Assembly (NCBI GenBank): GCA_022823625.1
Contig: JAJEHQ010000014.1
Span: 1 to 51,148, forward strand
DNA: 51,148 bases
Direction: 5' to 3'
DNA from: Gammaproteobacteria bacterium
Lineage (GTDB): Bacteria; Pseudomonadota; Gammaproteobacteria; Arenicellales; JAJDZL01
Shown here: one piece after another, positions 27,905-38,331 of the stretch
How positions within the stretch are numbered: the first letter of the stretch is position 1
How the letters are laid out: every line of letters starts with the position of its first letter
Position numbers and translations under genes: made by a program
The notes under the pieces: model-generated
What the model saw: only the letters and a program-made list of their open reading frames with translations
What the model was told of the DNA's origin: nothing
Databases searched by the model: none

Positions 27905-28879
27905 TCAAGCGGCGCTGCGCCTTGCTATGGCTCCAGGAGCATACTGATCGGCGCGATAGGAGGAGCGGACCAAGGGGCCGGAAGCGACCTGAGAAAATCC
28001 AAGAGATTCTCCCAACTCCCGGTACTCATCGAATTCCTCTAATGGCGCGTAGCGCAGCACCGGCAGGTGATGCCGGCTCGGCTGCAAGTACTGTCCAATT
28101 GTGAAGATGCTCACATTATGCTCGCGCAAGTGATCCATCAGTTCAATCACTTCCTCCTTGGTTTCACCAATTCCCAGCATGATGCCCGATTTGGTTTCAA
28201 TCTCGGGGTGGCGTTCTCCAAATCGTTTGAGAAGTTGAAGTGAATGCTGATAGTCAGAACCGGGTCGCACAGCTCGATAAAGCCGCGCGACGGTTTCCAT
28301 GTTATGGCTGAATACATCGGGCGGGGCCACAGACAAGTTGTCAAGCGCTCGATCCATGCGTGCCCGAAAGTCCGGCACCAATATTTCAGCAGCGGTTGTT
28401 GGACAGGTTTTTCGTAGGACGCGAATACAATCTGCAAAATGGGATGCACCACCATCTCGAAGGTCATCTCGATCGACCGAGGTGATCACTACATAGCGCA
28501 AGCCCATGTACTTTACGGTTCTTGCCAGGTTGACAGGCTCCTCAGGATCTGGTGGATTGGGCCGGCCGTGTGCAACATCGCAGAACGGACATCTGCGGGT
28601 ACAGATTTCGCCGAGAATCATAAAAGTTGCCGTACCGTTGCTGAAGCACTCACCAATGTTAGGGCACGAAGCCTCTTCACAGACGGTATTCAGATTATTT
28701 TCCCGCAGTATTTTTTTCAGCCGCAGAACTTCAGGTGTCCCAGGAAATTTTGCCCGAATCCAAGGCGGTTTTCTGAGCACCTGGTGAGATTCAAGGGGTT
28801 CAATCCGAACAGGGATTCGACTTGTTTTATCAGCGCCACGATACTTGACGCCAGTTTGCGGAGTGATTGATTCAGCCAC
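27905..28879 (-). CDS. lipA: Lipoyl synthase
   Basis: This 324-residue radical-SAM enzyme inserts two sulfurs into octanoyl-lipoyl domains of 2-oxoacid dehydrogenases and the glycine cleavage system. The auxiliary cluster cysteines are in [12 protein letters not shown], and the radical-SAM cluster is [40 protein letters not shown] and [12 protein letters not shown] follow. The C-terminal RSSYRAD carries the arginine-serine that caps the auxiliary cluster. Translation starts at a GTG. The usual partner lipB (octanoyltransferase) is not in the window, so octanoyl groups must be supplied from elsewhere. Confidence 0.95.
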   Translation of the reverse strand: MAESITPQTGVKYRGADKTSRIPVRIEPLESHQVLRKPPWIRAKFPGTPEVLRLKKILRENNLNTVCEEASCPNIGECFSNGTATFMILGEICTRRCPFCDVAHGRPNPPDPEEPVNLARTVKYMGLRYVVITSVDRDDLRDGGASHFADCIRVLRKTCPTTAAEILVPDFRARMDRALDNLSVAPPDVFSHNMETVARLYRAVRPGSDYQHSLQLLKRFGERHPEIETKSGIMLGIGETKEEVIELMDHLREHNVSIFTIGQYLQPSRHHLPVLRYAPLEEFDEYRELGESLGFSQVASGPLVRSSYRADQYAPGAIARRSAA

Positions 28880-29136
28880 GGATCAAAGTTGTCATTTTGA
28901 ATGCGGAGTCGTTGTTCGATTTGTTGATGCTCATTGTATATGAGTAAGCCCCCGTGTCACCGGATACATCACAGCCATTTCGTACAACCACTTTGCCTCT
29001 ATATTGCTTTCCAACGGCGAAACTGCTAATATTTACGATGAACCTATCCAAACGAGTTATTGCATCGGCTGAAAGTCCGGGTGTTGTGCCAGTTTCCGCC
29101 TGGCTGGCTCGTTCCCCAACTTAACGAGGTATCAAA

Positions 29137-29595
29137 ATGAAGTTTCAAGCCAAGAAATTATCTGTTTCAATTGCGATTGCAACTCTGATGACATTTTCGT
29201 TTGTCAGCAACTCGTTTGCGCACTGTCAAATTCCCTGCGGAATCTATGATGATCATGCGCGGGTTGAATCGATGCGCGAAAATGTTGACACGGTTCGCAA
29301 ATCAGTCAGTTTGATTAGTGAATTGTCGGGTAAAACAGATCCGCAGTCGCAAAATCAGCTGGTACGCTGGGTGGTGAATAAAGAGCAGCACGCTCAATTT
29401 ATCATTGATACGATCAGCGATTATTTTCTGACGCAGAGGGTCAAATCTTCACAGGAAGATTATGCTGAACGGTTGCAGAAACACCACGCTGTCATTGTTG
29501 CGGCGATGCGTGCGAAGCAAAATGCAGACATGGAAAGCGTGGATGATCTAGCATTGGCTGTAGAAGGAGTCGCACCATATTATCCAGAGCATTAG
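29137..29595 (+). CDS. sodN: Nickel superoxide dismutase with Sec signal peptide
   Basis: This 152-residue precursor carries a signal peptide of 28 residues ending in NSFA. Cleavage there exposes His29, and the mature protein begins HCQIPCGIYDD. That is the NiSOD nickel hook H-C-x-x-P-C-G-x-Y, in which the amino-terminal His, Cys2 and Cys6 bind the metal. The remaining 110 residues form the helical bundle (KEQHAQFIIDTISDYF). It converts superoxide to oxygen and peroxide, here probably in the periplasm. GAGG lies upstream of the ATG. No sodX maturation peptidase gene is nearby, which fits if signal peptidase itself frees the His. Confidence 0.85.
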   Translation: MKFQAKKLSVSIAIATLMTFSFVSNSFAHCQIPCGIYDDHARVESMRENVDTVRKSVSLISELSGKTDPQSQNQLVRWVVNKEQHAQFIIDTISDYFLTQRVKSSQEDYAERLQKHHAVIVAAMRAKQNADMESVDDLALAVEGVAPYYPEH

Positions 29596-29617
29596 CGCTG
29601 ACCAATCAAATTTTTAC

Positions 29618-29640
29618 TGAGGGACTTCAGTGGTCCCTCA
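29618..29640 (+). terminator. Hairpin downstream of sodN
   Basis: TGAGGGAC (29618-29625) and GTCCCTCA (29633-29640) form a perfect eight-pair stem with a seven-base loop, 22 bp after the sodN stop. The bases after it (ATCTCTTCCTC) are only moderately T-rich, so termination may be incomplete. Confidence 0.6.
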
Positions 29641-29833
29641 ATCTCTTCCTCGACTCCGTATTTTCACTCCAAAAACTCTGAATTCTCATTGTTGAAGAAT
29701 AGTGATTCGCTGAATTTGCCTCACATCGGCATCTGATGAGTTGATTTTTGAAAACATCCTCTGTCTGCAACGCTATTCCCTACATTCCATCAATGCAAGT
29801 TTGGCGTGTTTGATTCTCTTGTCGTAAAATGAA

Positions 29834-30949
29834 GTGAGAATAAGAACAGCAATAATTAGCCCTCAATTGGAATCTTTCACCTATCAACCCTCGACAGCAG
29901 CAATAGACGATATTGTTGCAGTTGCGCGCGACGCAAGAAATCGCGCTGGCTTAGTCGTTGAAGAGCAGCAAAGAAACGATCTAATGCGGGATATTGCCAA
30001 CTTACTGGATGATCGTCGCGCTGTGCTGGTCGCACACTATTACGTTGATGGTGACCTTCAAGATTTGGCCGAAAGAACAGGTGGATGCGTTGCTGACTCC
30101 CTCGAAATGGCTAGGTTTGGATTTGAACACCCAGCCGAAACGATTGTGGTGGCCGGTGTCCGATTTATGGCTGAAACAGCAAAAATATTAAGTCCTGAAA
30201 AGCGTGTGTTTGCAGTCGAAAATGATGCCAACTGCTCGCTTGATCTTGGTTGTCCTGCCAACGAGTTTGGTCAATTTTGTGATCAGCATTCTGACCGAAC
30301 GGTCGTGGTTTATGCCAATACCAGTGCTGCGGTCAAAGCTAGAGCAGATTGGGTGGTGACGTCCTCCATCGGCCTCAGGCTGGTTCAGCACTTGCACAGC
30401 AAGGGAGAGAAAATTCTGTGGGCTCCTGACAAATATCTCGGTGACTACATTAAGCGCGAATCGGGTGCCGATATGCTGATGTGGAATGGTGCCTGTATCG
30501 TGCACGAGGAGTTCAAATCCGTAGTTCTTCAGAATCTGATGCGTCGTTATCCAGATGCCAAAGTGTTGGTTCATCCGGAATCACCTGCCTCCGTGATTGC
30601 GCTGGCTGACGTTGTCGGTTCTACCAGCCAGATCATTTCTGCTGCGCAATCCATGGCGGAAAATACGTTCATCGTTGCAACCGAAGAGGGGATTTTGCAC
30701 AAAATGCGTGCGCTGACGCCTGACAAGATCTTTATTACTGCACCTACTGCTGGTGAAGGCGCAACCTGTGAAAGCTGCGGTCACTGCCCCTGGATGAAAA
30801 TGAATGACCTGCAGCGGTTGAAGAACGTTCTTGTTCATCTTGAAGACGAAGTCAGGGTCGATGAGCAAATTCGGAAACAGGCTGAACGGTCGATCCGACG
30901 AATGGTAGAGTTTGGCAAGCAATACGCTCCACCTGTTCCGTCAGCCTGA
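29834..30949 (+). CDS. nadA: Quinolinate synthase A
   Basis: This 371-residue 4Fe-4S enzyme condenses iminoaspartate with dihydroxyacetone phosphate to quinolinate in NAD synthesis. Family signatures are [35 protein letters not shown], and the cluster cysteines in [19 protein letters not shown] and [23 protein letters not shown] and HPESP are substrate-binding segments. It starts at GTG, and a non-conserved N-terminal extension of about 30 residues makes the start uncertain. nadB and nadC are not present. hemH begins 20 bp later on the same strand. Confidence 0.93.
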   Translation: MRIRTAIISPQLESFTYQPSTAAIDDIVAVARDARNRAGLVVEEQQRNDLMRDIANLLDDRRAVLVAHYYVDGDLQDLAERTGGCVADSLEMARFGFEHPAETIVVAGVRFMAETAKILSPEKRVFAVENDANCSLDLGCPANEFGQFCDQHSDRTVVVYANTSAAVKARADWVVTSSIGLRLVQHLHSKGEKILWAPDKYLGDYIKRESGADMLMWNGACIVHEEFKSVVLQNLMRRYPDAKVLVHPESPASVIALADVVGSTSQIISAAQSMAENTFIVATEEGILHKMRALTPDKIFITAPTAGEGATCESCGHCPWMKMNDLQRLKNVLVHLEDEVRVDEQIRKQAERSIRRMVEFGKQYAPPVPSA

Positions 30950-30969
30950 TTATTGCCACCCAGAGGCGA

Positions 30970-31992
30970 ATGCCAAGATATAGAAATAACTTCGCGCCAA
31001 AATCTGACACGAAACAATTCGGTGTAATCCTCGCAAATCTGGGTACACCTGATTCGCCATCGACATCATCTGTAAGACGGTTTCTTCGACAGTTCCTGTC
31101 GGATAAGAGAGTTGTTGAGTTGCCGAAGATTCTTTGGTGGTTCATACTAAATGGCATCATTCTGGTGATCCGTCCGCGACGCAGTGCGCACGCCTACCAG
31201 CAAATATGGCAAGAAGACGGTTCACCACTGATGAATTATTCGATTAGACAGGCAGAGGCGTTGGAAAAATCTATGAATTCGGACCATGCGATTCCTATCG
31301 CTGTGCGACATGCAATGCGCTACGGACGACCATCGTTCAGTGATGTACTTGATGAAATGACAGGGCAGGGGATTGACCGGGTACTTGTTATTCCCTTGTA
31401 TCCCCAGTACTCTAGTTCCACTGTTGCCTCAACATTTGATGAAATCGGCAATGTACTTGCGAAGCGACGATTTGTACCGGAATTACGCTTTATGAACGGC
31501 TATGCGAATCACACTGAGTACATTGAATGTCTTGAACAGACGATACGGCAGCACTGGTCAAGTAATGGTCAGGCTGAGTGTCTGGTCATGTCATTTCATG
31601 GGCTTCCTCAAGAGGTGTGTGATGCCGGTGATCCCTACCAGCAGCAGTGTTCTGAAACCGCGCATCTATTGGCCAGTAAACTAGGCGTGCAAAACTGGCG
31701 TTTCTGCTTTCAATCCAGATTTGGCCCAAAGGCCTGGATACAGCCATACACAGAATCAGTTTTGAAGGATCTTGGTCAGAAGGGAACGAAGAGCATCGAT
31801 GTAATTTGTCCTGGGTTTTCAGCAGACTGTCTGGAGACGTTGGAAGAGGTCAATATTGGCTATCGAGAACTTTTTCTTGCTTCGGGTGGAGAGACATTCA
31901 ACTACATACCTTGCCTGAATGACCGGCCGGAACATATTCAGATGCTGAGTCAGTTTGTCCGAAAATCCGCAGGAGACTGGTTGCAATCGTAA
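30970..31992 (+). CDS. hemH: Ferrochelatase
   Basis: This 340-residue enzyme inserts ferrous iron into protoporphyrin IX, the last step of haem synthesis. It opens with GVILANLGTPDSP, and KRVVELPKILWWFILNGII follows. The metal-site histidine is in VMSFHGLPQEV, and QSRFGPKAWIQPYTE and CPGFSADCLETLEE complete the core, with the catalytic glutamate in the last motif. It is co-directional with nadA (20 bp gap), and the next gene begins at or just before its stop codon. All landmark residues appear present. Confidence 0.95.
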   Translation: MPRYRNNFAPKSDTKQFGVILANLGTPDSPSTSSVRRFLRQFLSDKRVVELPKILWWFILNGIILVIRPRRSAHAYQQIWQEDGSPLMNYSIRQAEALEKSMNSDHAIPIAVRHAMRYGRPSFSDVLDEMTGQGIDRVLVIPLYPQYSSSTVASTFDEIGNVLAKRRFVPELRFMNGYANHTEYIECLEQTIRQHWSSNGQAECLVMSFHGLPQEVCDAGDPYQQQCSETAHLLASKLGVQNWRFCFQSRFGPKAWIQPYTESVLKDLGQKGTKSIDVICPGFSADCLETLEEVNIGYRELFLASGGETFNYIPCLNDRPEHIQMLSQFVRKSAGDWLQS

Positions 31993-31993
31993 C

Positions 31994-34816
31994 GTGCAGC
32001 AGAACAATCGCATAGAGATTCCGCAAGTTGATGCACTGAAGCGCAGCTTAATCGACGATTGTGTCGACCGACTACGGGAAGGTGCCACCGTGGTGGTGGA
32101 TACGCAACGCCTTCAACATCTCGTAGCAGACGAATTTAACCGCCGAAAGCAGGCAGATGGCCTGACTGTCTGGCCAAGTGCTGAAGTATTCACATTCTCA
32201 GCATGGCTCAGTCGCTTGTGGCGAGACTATGCAAATCAATCTGAAGAGATTGTGAGCGTTCTTCTGAGTGGGGAACAGTCCAGACAAATTTGGGAACGCG
32301 TTATCTCCGAGAAAGTTCGAAGTCAATACTGTGAAGGCTACGAATACCTTCTGTGGCACATAACTACAACAGCGAATCAGGTGAAAAACGCGTATGGACA
32401 GATATGCAGTTATGGCATTGATCCAGACAGCTACACTGACCACATCAGCATTGATGTTGCACATTTTCGAGATTGGCTGCAGTCCTATCAGCATACTCTG
32501 GAAAAGCGCGGTGCAATTGATCATGAATGTCTCGCTGACCACGTTGGAAACGCTGCCGATAAATTACTTGGCACCGAGCGGCCTTCCATTGTATTTGCAG
32601 GAATTGACACATGGACACCGCAGCTTGAGCGGCTGATTGAGTCGTTGGAAAGGGTGGATTGTGCAATTGAGATTCTGGATGCGAATACAGTCCCAATTGA
32701 CAACCAACCCCAAAGGTTTGAGTTCGATACGACAGATGAGGAAATCAATGCCTGTGCACGTTGGGCCAGAGTTTCGGTCGAAGCAAATCCCGAAGTCCAT
32801 CGAATTGGTATCGTCACCCCCAATCTGCGGGAAATTGGACCTCGACTGAGTCGAGCGCTGTCAGATTATCTAAATCCTGACGCCTTGATGGAGGACCGGC
32901 AGACAAACAAACTTTCCTTTCACATTACGCTTGGCGGCTCACTAAATGAAGTGCCGATCGTGGTAGACGCTATGAATCTACTTGAATTGATTCGGCCAAC
33001 CGTGAGCATCGAAGTCATGACATCAATTGTTATGTCAGACCGAATTAAAGGTTGGGATCAAGAATCAGCCGGACGCGCTAAGTTAGCCAACGAGATTTAC
33101 GGTGTTGGAGGCGATCGTTTGTCCCTTGACGATCTGATAGATTTAGAAAATAAATTAGCAGTAAAACAACCCGATCTTTGCCCTGAACTGACCAAAGTGC
33201 TGCACAAAGCAAAACGAAAACGATCAGAACGACCAGAAAGAGCAGATTATGCGTCTTGGGGCCAGTTTTTTATGGAGTGGATGGAAATTTTTCAGTCTAA
33301 GAAAAAAGGCGATCGACAATTCGGGGTCGATGAATGGCAGGCGTACCGGTCCTGGGTTGCAATCGTACAAGGCCTGGCAGAGTTGGGGTTTGTCGAATCT
33401 GAATGCACAGTTGAAACTGCGCTTGCCAAATTGGTTCGTTCGGTAAGAGAGGCAAATGTTCAGCCAAGAGCGGTCCGAACGCCAGTTCAGGTTGGAGAAT
33501 ATCTGTCAATGGCAGGTCAGACATTTACGCACCTCTGGATGCTGGGCATGAATGAAAAAGCGCTGCCGGGATCACCTCGTCCCACTCCGTTTATTCCGAT
33601 TTCCGTACAAAAGAACTGTCGGATTGCGAGCAGTTCAGCTGAAGAATTGAACAAACAGGTCCAAAGACGTTTCGAACGAATTGTGTCAAGTGCTCCACAC
33701 GTTGTGCAAAGCTATGCTAGAACCGACAAAGGGGAACACCTTCAGAAAAGCCACCTGCTGAGATTCCCAGTCAGGTTTAGTCTTGAGGCTTCAGAAGAAT
33801 TGGCGTCGTGTAGAGATTATTCGAGTCTGCTTGCTGCGGAATACAGAAATAGCGAGACTTTCAATGATTGGAAAGCACCTGCAGTTCAGTTGCAAGGTAA
33901 TGTCACGAGCGGTGGTACATCGCTCTTGAAGGATCAGTCGAATTGCCCGTTTCGAGCGTTTGCGGTGCATCGCTTACATCTTAGACAGGCACCATCCCTC
34001 GATGTGGGTGTAACGAGGCTCGCAAGGGGATTGTTGATGCACGCGATAGCCCAATCACTTTACGAGACGTACCCGACACCAGAACAGCTTAAAGCACTAT
34101 CGGAATCTGGAGATTTGTCAAATGTCGTAAGTGAGTGTGTCGAGTCAGTAGTGGAAACTTACAACGGTGAGCGAGTCAGACGGTTCAGTAGGGAAATAAT
34201 GGGCGTTGAAGTTTCCATTCTCTCAAAACTCTCTGAAGCCCTGGTTAATTTTGATATGCAGCGTATTGCTGATGGGCAGAGACCTTTAAATTCTCAAGTC
34301 GGTCAGTTATCTAATGCTACTTACAAGCTCTGGGCTGCCGAGCACTGGACTGAAATTGAGTTGTCCGGTATGAAATTGACACTAAAAATAGACCGAATTG
34401 ATGATTGCTATGGAAATTTAATTCTGATTGATTACAAGACCGGTGCGTGTAGCCTATCTGACGCGGGAGGTAAAAAACCTTATACCTATCGGCCGAAAGA
34501 TCCACAACTAGCTATATATGCTGTCGCAATGGATCAACTGAAGCATAAAGTCAGAGACATTGCCTACTATCAATTGAAAGATGGAGAGTTGTCTACTTCT
34601 ACATGGTTTGAATATACCCAGAGTAGAGCAAAAGCCACGCCGATTGACGAACTGCTCAATTCCAATTCGGATGCTAGCTGGTTGGCAGTGCTGAGTCAAA
34701 TTGCAAGTGGTTATATAGCCGGCGATGCAGTTGCAGATCCCTTAAACTCGTACGACACCTGCAGATACTGTCATGTAAAACCGGTTTGCAGAATCAAATG
34801 TAAATCGGACAATTAG
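31994..34816 (+). CDS. AddB-like PD-(D/E)XK nuclease subunit of a recombination helicase-nuclease
   Basis: About 940 residues from the GTG at 31994, one base after the hemH stop; an upstream TTG at 31955 is also open. It resembles the proteobacterial AddB-like 'DNA repair' family that pairs with a RecB/AddA-like helicase. The N-terminal half is helicase-like but without an intact Walker A. The C-terminal nuclease shows LILIDYKTGA (the D-x-K of the catalytic site). Cysteines in NCPFRAF and CRYCHVKPVCRIKC are placed like the 4Fe-4S staple of AddB. It should process broken DNA ends for RecA loading. Its helicase partner starts 26 bp downstream. Confidence 0.8.
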   Translation: MQQNNRIEIPQVDALKRSLIDDCVDRLREGATVVVDTQRLQHLVADEFNRRKQADGLTVWPSAEVFTFSAWLSRLWRDYANQSEEIVSVLLSGEQSRQIWERVISEKVRSQYCEGYEYLLWHITTTANQVKNAYGQICSYGIDPDSYTDHISIDVAHFRDWLQSYQHTLEKRGAIDHECLADHVGNAADKLLGTERPSIVFAGIDTWTPQLERLIESLERVDCAIEILDANTVPIDNQPQRFEFDTTDEEINACARWARVSVEANPEVHRIGIVTPNLREIGPRLSRALSDYLNPDALMEDRQTNKLSFHITLGGSLNEVPIVVDAMNLLELIRPTVSIEVMTSIVMSDRIKGWDQESAGRAKLANEIYGVGGDRLSLDDLIDLENKLAVKQPDLCPELTKVLHKAKRKRSERPERADYASWGQFFMEWMEIFQSKKKGDRQFGVDEWQAYRSWVAIVQGLAELGFVESECTVETALAKLVRSVREANVQPRAVRTPVQVGEYLSMAGQTFTHLWMLGMNEKALPGSPRPTPFIPISVQKNCRIASSSAEELNKQVQRRFERIVSSAPHVVQSYARTDKGEHLQKSHLLRFPVRFSLEASEELASCRDYSSLLAAEYRNSETFNDWKAPAVQLQGNVTSGGTSLLKDQSNCPFRAFAVHRLHLRQAPSLDVGVTRLARGLLMHAIAQSLYETYPTPEQLKALSESGDLSNVVSECVESVVETYNGERVRRFSREIMGVEVSILSKLSEALVNFDMQRIADGQRPLNSQVGQLSNATYKLWAAEHWTEIELSGMKLTLKIDRIDDCYGNLILIDYKTGACSLSDAGGKKPYTYRPKDPQLAIYAVAMDQLKHKVRDIAYYQLKDGELSTSTWFEYTQSRAKATPIDELLNSNSDASWLAVLSQIASGYIAGDAVADPLNSYDTCRYCHVKPVCRIKCKSDN

Positions 34817-34842
34817 AGTGCTAACGATGCGAGTGATTTCAA

Positions 34843-37800
34843 ATGAGTGATCAGGCAGTTCGAAACGAAGCGCTGAATATCAAGCAGTCTTTCATTGTTC
34901 AAGCTCCTGCAGGGTCTGGCAAGACCACATTGCTGATCAGCAGATTTATATGTCTGCTGGCAGTCGTCGATGAGCCTGAAGAGGTTTTGGCGATTACATT
35001 TACCCGTAAAGCAACCGCGGAAATGCGCAAGAGAATCATTGAAGCGCTCAACCCGGAAACTAACGAACGCTTTCCGCAGGATGTCGTCAACGATGCCGTT
35101 GAGCAAGTCAGGCAACGTTCCGAAAAACACGGATGGAATCTGTTAGAGCAGCCTTCAAGACTGCAGATCATGACAATTGATGCGTTGTGCACGAGCCTGA
35201 TTCGCAGAATGCCATGGGCTTCACGATTTGGTTCGCTTCCCGGCATGGCTGAGGATGCAAGCCGTCACTATGCGTCAGCTGTTCTAAGTCTGTATGAATC
35301 TGCGAGCAACGATCAGGACCTTGGCAGAGCGTTGGCGAAATTACTGAATCACCTTGACAACAACAGTGACAGACTTCAGGATCTTATTGTTCAGCTACTG
35401 CAAAAGCGAGATCAATGGCTTAGGTATCTCGTTGGAGTCTCTTTTCTGGCAGATGATCGAAAACAGGTAGAAGCTTTCTGGCAGGCGCTTATCACAAGAC
35501 AGCTAAACAAGACTCAGGACATGATGCCAACGCTTGCTCGTGAGAAGTTGGGTCTCGACAACATGGATAACTCTCAACCAAACAGCTTAATGACATGGAA
35601 GTCATTGGCAAACGATATGCTCACAAAAGGTGGAACGTGGAAAATCAGGTTGAACAAAGATCTGCTACCTATAGGAATGGAAATGGCGGACTTAAAAGAT
35701 GCCATCGAATGCTGCAGAGAGAATTCCGAACTCAGAAAGCAGATGATTGCGATTCGTGACACTTATCCTTCTTCTCCCAAATATAGCGACAGACAGTGGG
35801 AAGTGCTTGAAGCATGTTCTGTGGTCCTGCAGCACGCAGTGGCGGAGTTGAAACTTGAGTTTCGAAAACACGGCCAGGTGGACTTTATTGAAATTGCCCA
35901 GCAAGCAGTGCAAGCATTAGGGGACTCAGAAGATCCAACAGACTTATCGATGGTGCTTGACTACCAGTACAGGCACATCATGGTCGATGAATTCCAAGAC
36001 ACTTCTGTATCTCAGCGCGACCTGCTTGAGCGACTGATTGCAGGTTGGCAGTCTGACGATGGCCGTACGATATTCCTCGTTGGAGATCCGATGCAGTCAA
36101 TTTATCGGTTTCGGGAGGCCGAAGTCGGAATTTACCTTTCGGTCATCAAAAACGGCCTTGGAAATCTGCCAATAGAACCACTTAATTTGACACAGAATTT
36201 TCGTTCCAATTCAAAACTGGTTTCATGGTTTAACGCCGTTTTTCAACCATCGTTCCCAGTGAGTGCTGAATTGGAGACAGGATCAGTGCCATACGTCAAG
36301 TGTACCTCGACAAAAAAATCTTCGAAAGATCCAGCTGTGCAAATTGTCCTTCAGAATTCTAAAACAATGTCTGAGGAAAATATCAAAAGTCAACCTCTGG
36401 TGGAGAAGGAAATCGATCTGCTTATCAATGACATAAAGCAGTTTCGGAAGAAAAATCAGGGTTCAGACGCTCGCGCAGCTATTCTAGTTCGCACAAGAAG
36501 TCACGCAAAGCTGATCATTCCTCGATTAGTGAGTGAAGGTATCAAGTTCTACGCACAGGACATTGTGTCGCTCGACCAGCGTCCAGTCGTGGACGACCTG
36601 CTATCGTTAACCCGCGCACTACTCAATCTGGCTGATCGAACTTCATGGCTCGCAATTTTACGAGCGCCATGGTGTGGTTTGACTTTAGCTGACCTTCTCA
36701 TCATTGCACGAGAAAGAGATGCAATTATTTGGGACCAGATTATGGACCCCAATGTTGAATCTGAATTGTCTGCAGATGGTCAGCGACGAATAAGTCGGCT
36801 AAGGGATGTGATGAAACGAACATTTTTGGGCCGCGGTCGGCTTGATATGCGCGACTGGATCCATGATTGCTGGATATTGCTTGGTGGACCGGCTTGTTAT
36901 AGATCAAAGGATGTGGAAAACGCACATATTTTCCTTGATCTTATAGAACGCTATTCCAAAGGCGCTTTTGTGGAGGGTTTGAATCAATTCGAAGAAGAAC
37001 TCAAGTATCTCTATGCTGTACCGGAGGAAAGTGCGGACGACACCTGGCTTCACATTTCCACAATTCATGGTGCCAAGGGCTTGGAGTATGATGCGGTCTT
37101 TCTTCCAAGATTTAACGCCATACAGGGCGGTCAACAAACGCGCCCGCTGCTGGTTTGGTCAGAATTTTTGCGCGCGGAAACGGGAAGTCAGATATTAATG
37201 TCGCCTGTTGTCCCTACCGGTTCAGACACAAGTGAGGGAATGTTTGCATTCCTCCAGAAATGGGACAAAGATAGAGAAGCAATTGAATTGTTGAGGTTAG
37301 CCTATGTCGCGTGCACCCGTGCTAAAGAAAAGTTGTATGTGTACGCATTTGGGAAACTGGAATTTCACGGACAACCAATGTTATCAGATGGGTCATTTAG
37401 TGAAAGTTCACTGATTGCAAAGCTAGTGCCTGGTTTGGTTGCAAGTAATTCCAGCTGTGTAACACCAATTCATTACGCCAGTCCTGATAGTGTTTTTCCA
37501 GGGAGAACACCTGATGATGATTCAATCGAGGAAACCACTTTTGAACTGACTAGACTTCCGTCAAATTGGGAGCTGCCTGCGCCACCGGCGCCTGTTAATT
37601 CCTCTGGATACGAATTGGAGAGTCCCGATTATCTTGAGGCGATTGATTTTGATTGGGCAGGAAGTGTCGCACTGTGGATTGGAAATGTGGTGCATGAGTG
37701 GCTCGAAAAAATCGTTCGAACCGGAGTCAGCACCTGGACCAGGAAAAAAGTATCTGCGGAGAGAAACAAATGGCAAATTCGCTTGCGGGCGATGGGAATG

Positions 37801-38187
37801 GCAGATGACCAGAGACAATTGGATGAAGCGCTTGCTCGCATTGAAACTGCATTGAACAATGTTTTGGTAGATCCAAGGGGACAGTGGATACTGAGCGACC
37901 AGCATCAGGAGTCTGGTGCGGAACTCAGGCTGACTGGCTGCTCAAACGGGCAGTTTTCCAATGTCATTCTAGATCGAACTTTTGTAGATGAAGACGGAAC
38001 TCGATGGATTATTGACTACAAGAGCGGTACCACGGCCGGTAATGTGGAAGTATTTCTTGAGCAGGAAGTTGAGCGTTACCGTGAACAGCTGACTCAATAC
38101 AAGGCTGTTGTTTCCGGCATGGATTCCAGGCCAATTCGTACTGCAATTTACTTCCCAATGTTTCCCGCTTGGCGAGAGGTACTGTAA
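34843..38187 (+). CDS. AddA/RecB-like UvrD-family helicase-nuclease
   Basis: A 1114-residue SF1A helicase. Walker A is APAGSGKTT (21-29), followed by VLAITFTRKATAEMRKRI (motif Ia) and MVDEFQDTSVSQRDLLE (Walker B/motif II). LVGDPMQSIYRFREAEV (motif III), LTQNFRSN (IV), STIHGAKGLEYDAVFLP (V) and LLRLAYVACTRAKEKLYVY (VI) are all present. A C-terminal RecB-type nuclease domain has GNVVHEWLE and WIIDYKSGT. With the preceding AddB-like subunit it should unwind and resect double-strand ends. Full motif content indicates an active helicase. Confidence 0.9.
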   Translation: MSDQAVRNEALNIKQSFIVQAPAGSGKTTLLISRFICLLAVVDEPEEVLAITFTRKATAEMRKRIIEALNPETNERFPQDVVNDAVEQVRQRSEKHGWNLLEQPSRLQIMTIDALCTSLIRRMPWASRFGSLPGMAEDASRHYASAVLSLYESASNDQDLGRALAKLLNHLDNNSDRLQDLIVQLLQKRDQWLRYLVGVSFLADDRKQVEAFWQALITRQLNKTQDMMPTLAREKLGLDNMDNSQPNSLMTWKSLANDMLTKGGTWKIRLNKDLLPIGMEMADLKDAIECCRENSELRKQMIAIRDTYPSSPKYSDRQWEVLEACSVVLQHAVAELKLEFRKHGQVDFIEIAQQAVQALGDSEDPTDLSMVLDYQYRHIMVDEFQDTSVSQRDLLERLIAGWQSDDGRTIFLVGDPMQSIYRFREAEVGIYLSVIKNGLGNLPIEPLNLTQNFRSNSKLVSWFNAVFQPSFPVSAELETGSVPYVKCTSTKKSSKDPAVQIVLQNSKTMSEENIKSQPLVEKEIDLLINDIKQFRKKNQGSDARAAILVRTRSHAKLIIPRLVSEGIKFYAQDIVSLDQRPVVDDLLSLTRALLNLADRTSWLAILRAPWCGLTLADLLIIARERDAIIWDQIMDPNVESELSADGQRRISRLRDVMKRTFLGRGRLDMRDWIHDCWILLGGPACYRSKDVENAHIFLDLIERYSKGAFVEGLNQFEEELKYLYAVPEESADDTWLHISTIHGAKGLEYDAVFLPRFNAIQGGQQTRPLLVWSEFLRAETGSQILMSPVVPTGSDTSEGMFAFLQKWDKDREAIELLRLAYVACTRAKEKLYVYAFGKLEFHGQPMLSDGSFSESSLIAKLVPGLVASNSSCVTPIHYASPDSVFPGRTPDDDSIEETTFELTRLPSNWELPAPPAPVNSSGYELESPDYLEAIDFDWAGSVALWIGNVVHEWLEKIVRTGVSTWTRKKVSAERNKWQIRLRAMGMADDQRQLDEALARIETALNNVLVDPRGQWILSDQHQESGAELRLTGCSNGQFSNVILDRTFVDEDGTRWIIDYKSGTTAGNVEVFLEQEVERYREQLTQYKAVVSGMDSRPIRTAIYFPMFPAWREVL

Positions 38188-38331
38188 TTCACCAGCAATG
38201 AGGTTATTGGTTTCAATTGACGATAAAATTAGTATAAGTCGACATTGCAGGCTTCGCACGTTAACTTATTACAGACGCACAAGAAGTCCGTGGCAGACTA
38301 ATGCAATCTCGAAAATTTCTTTCGTGATGAT

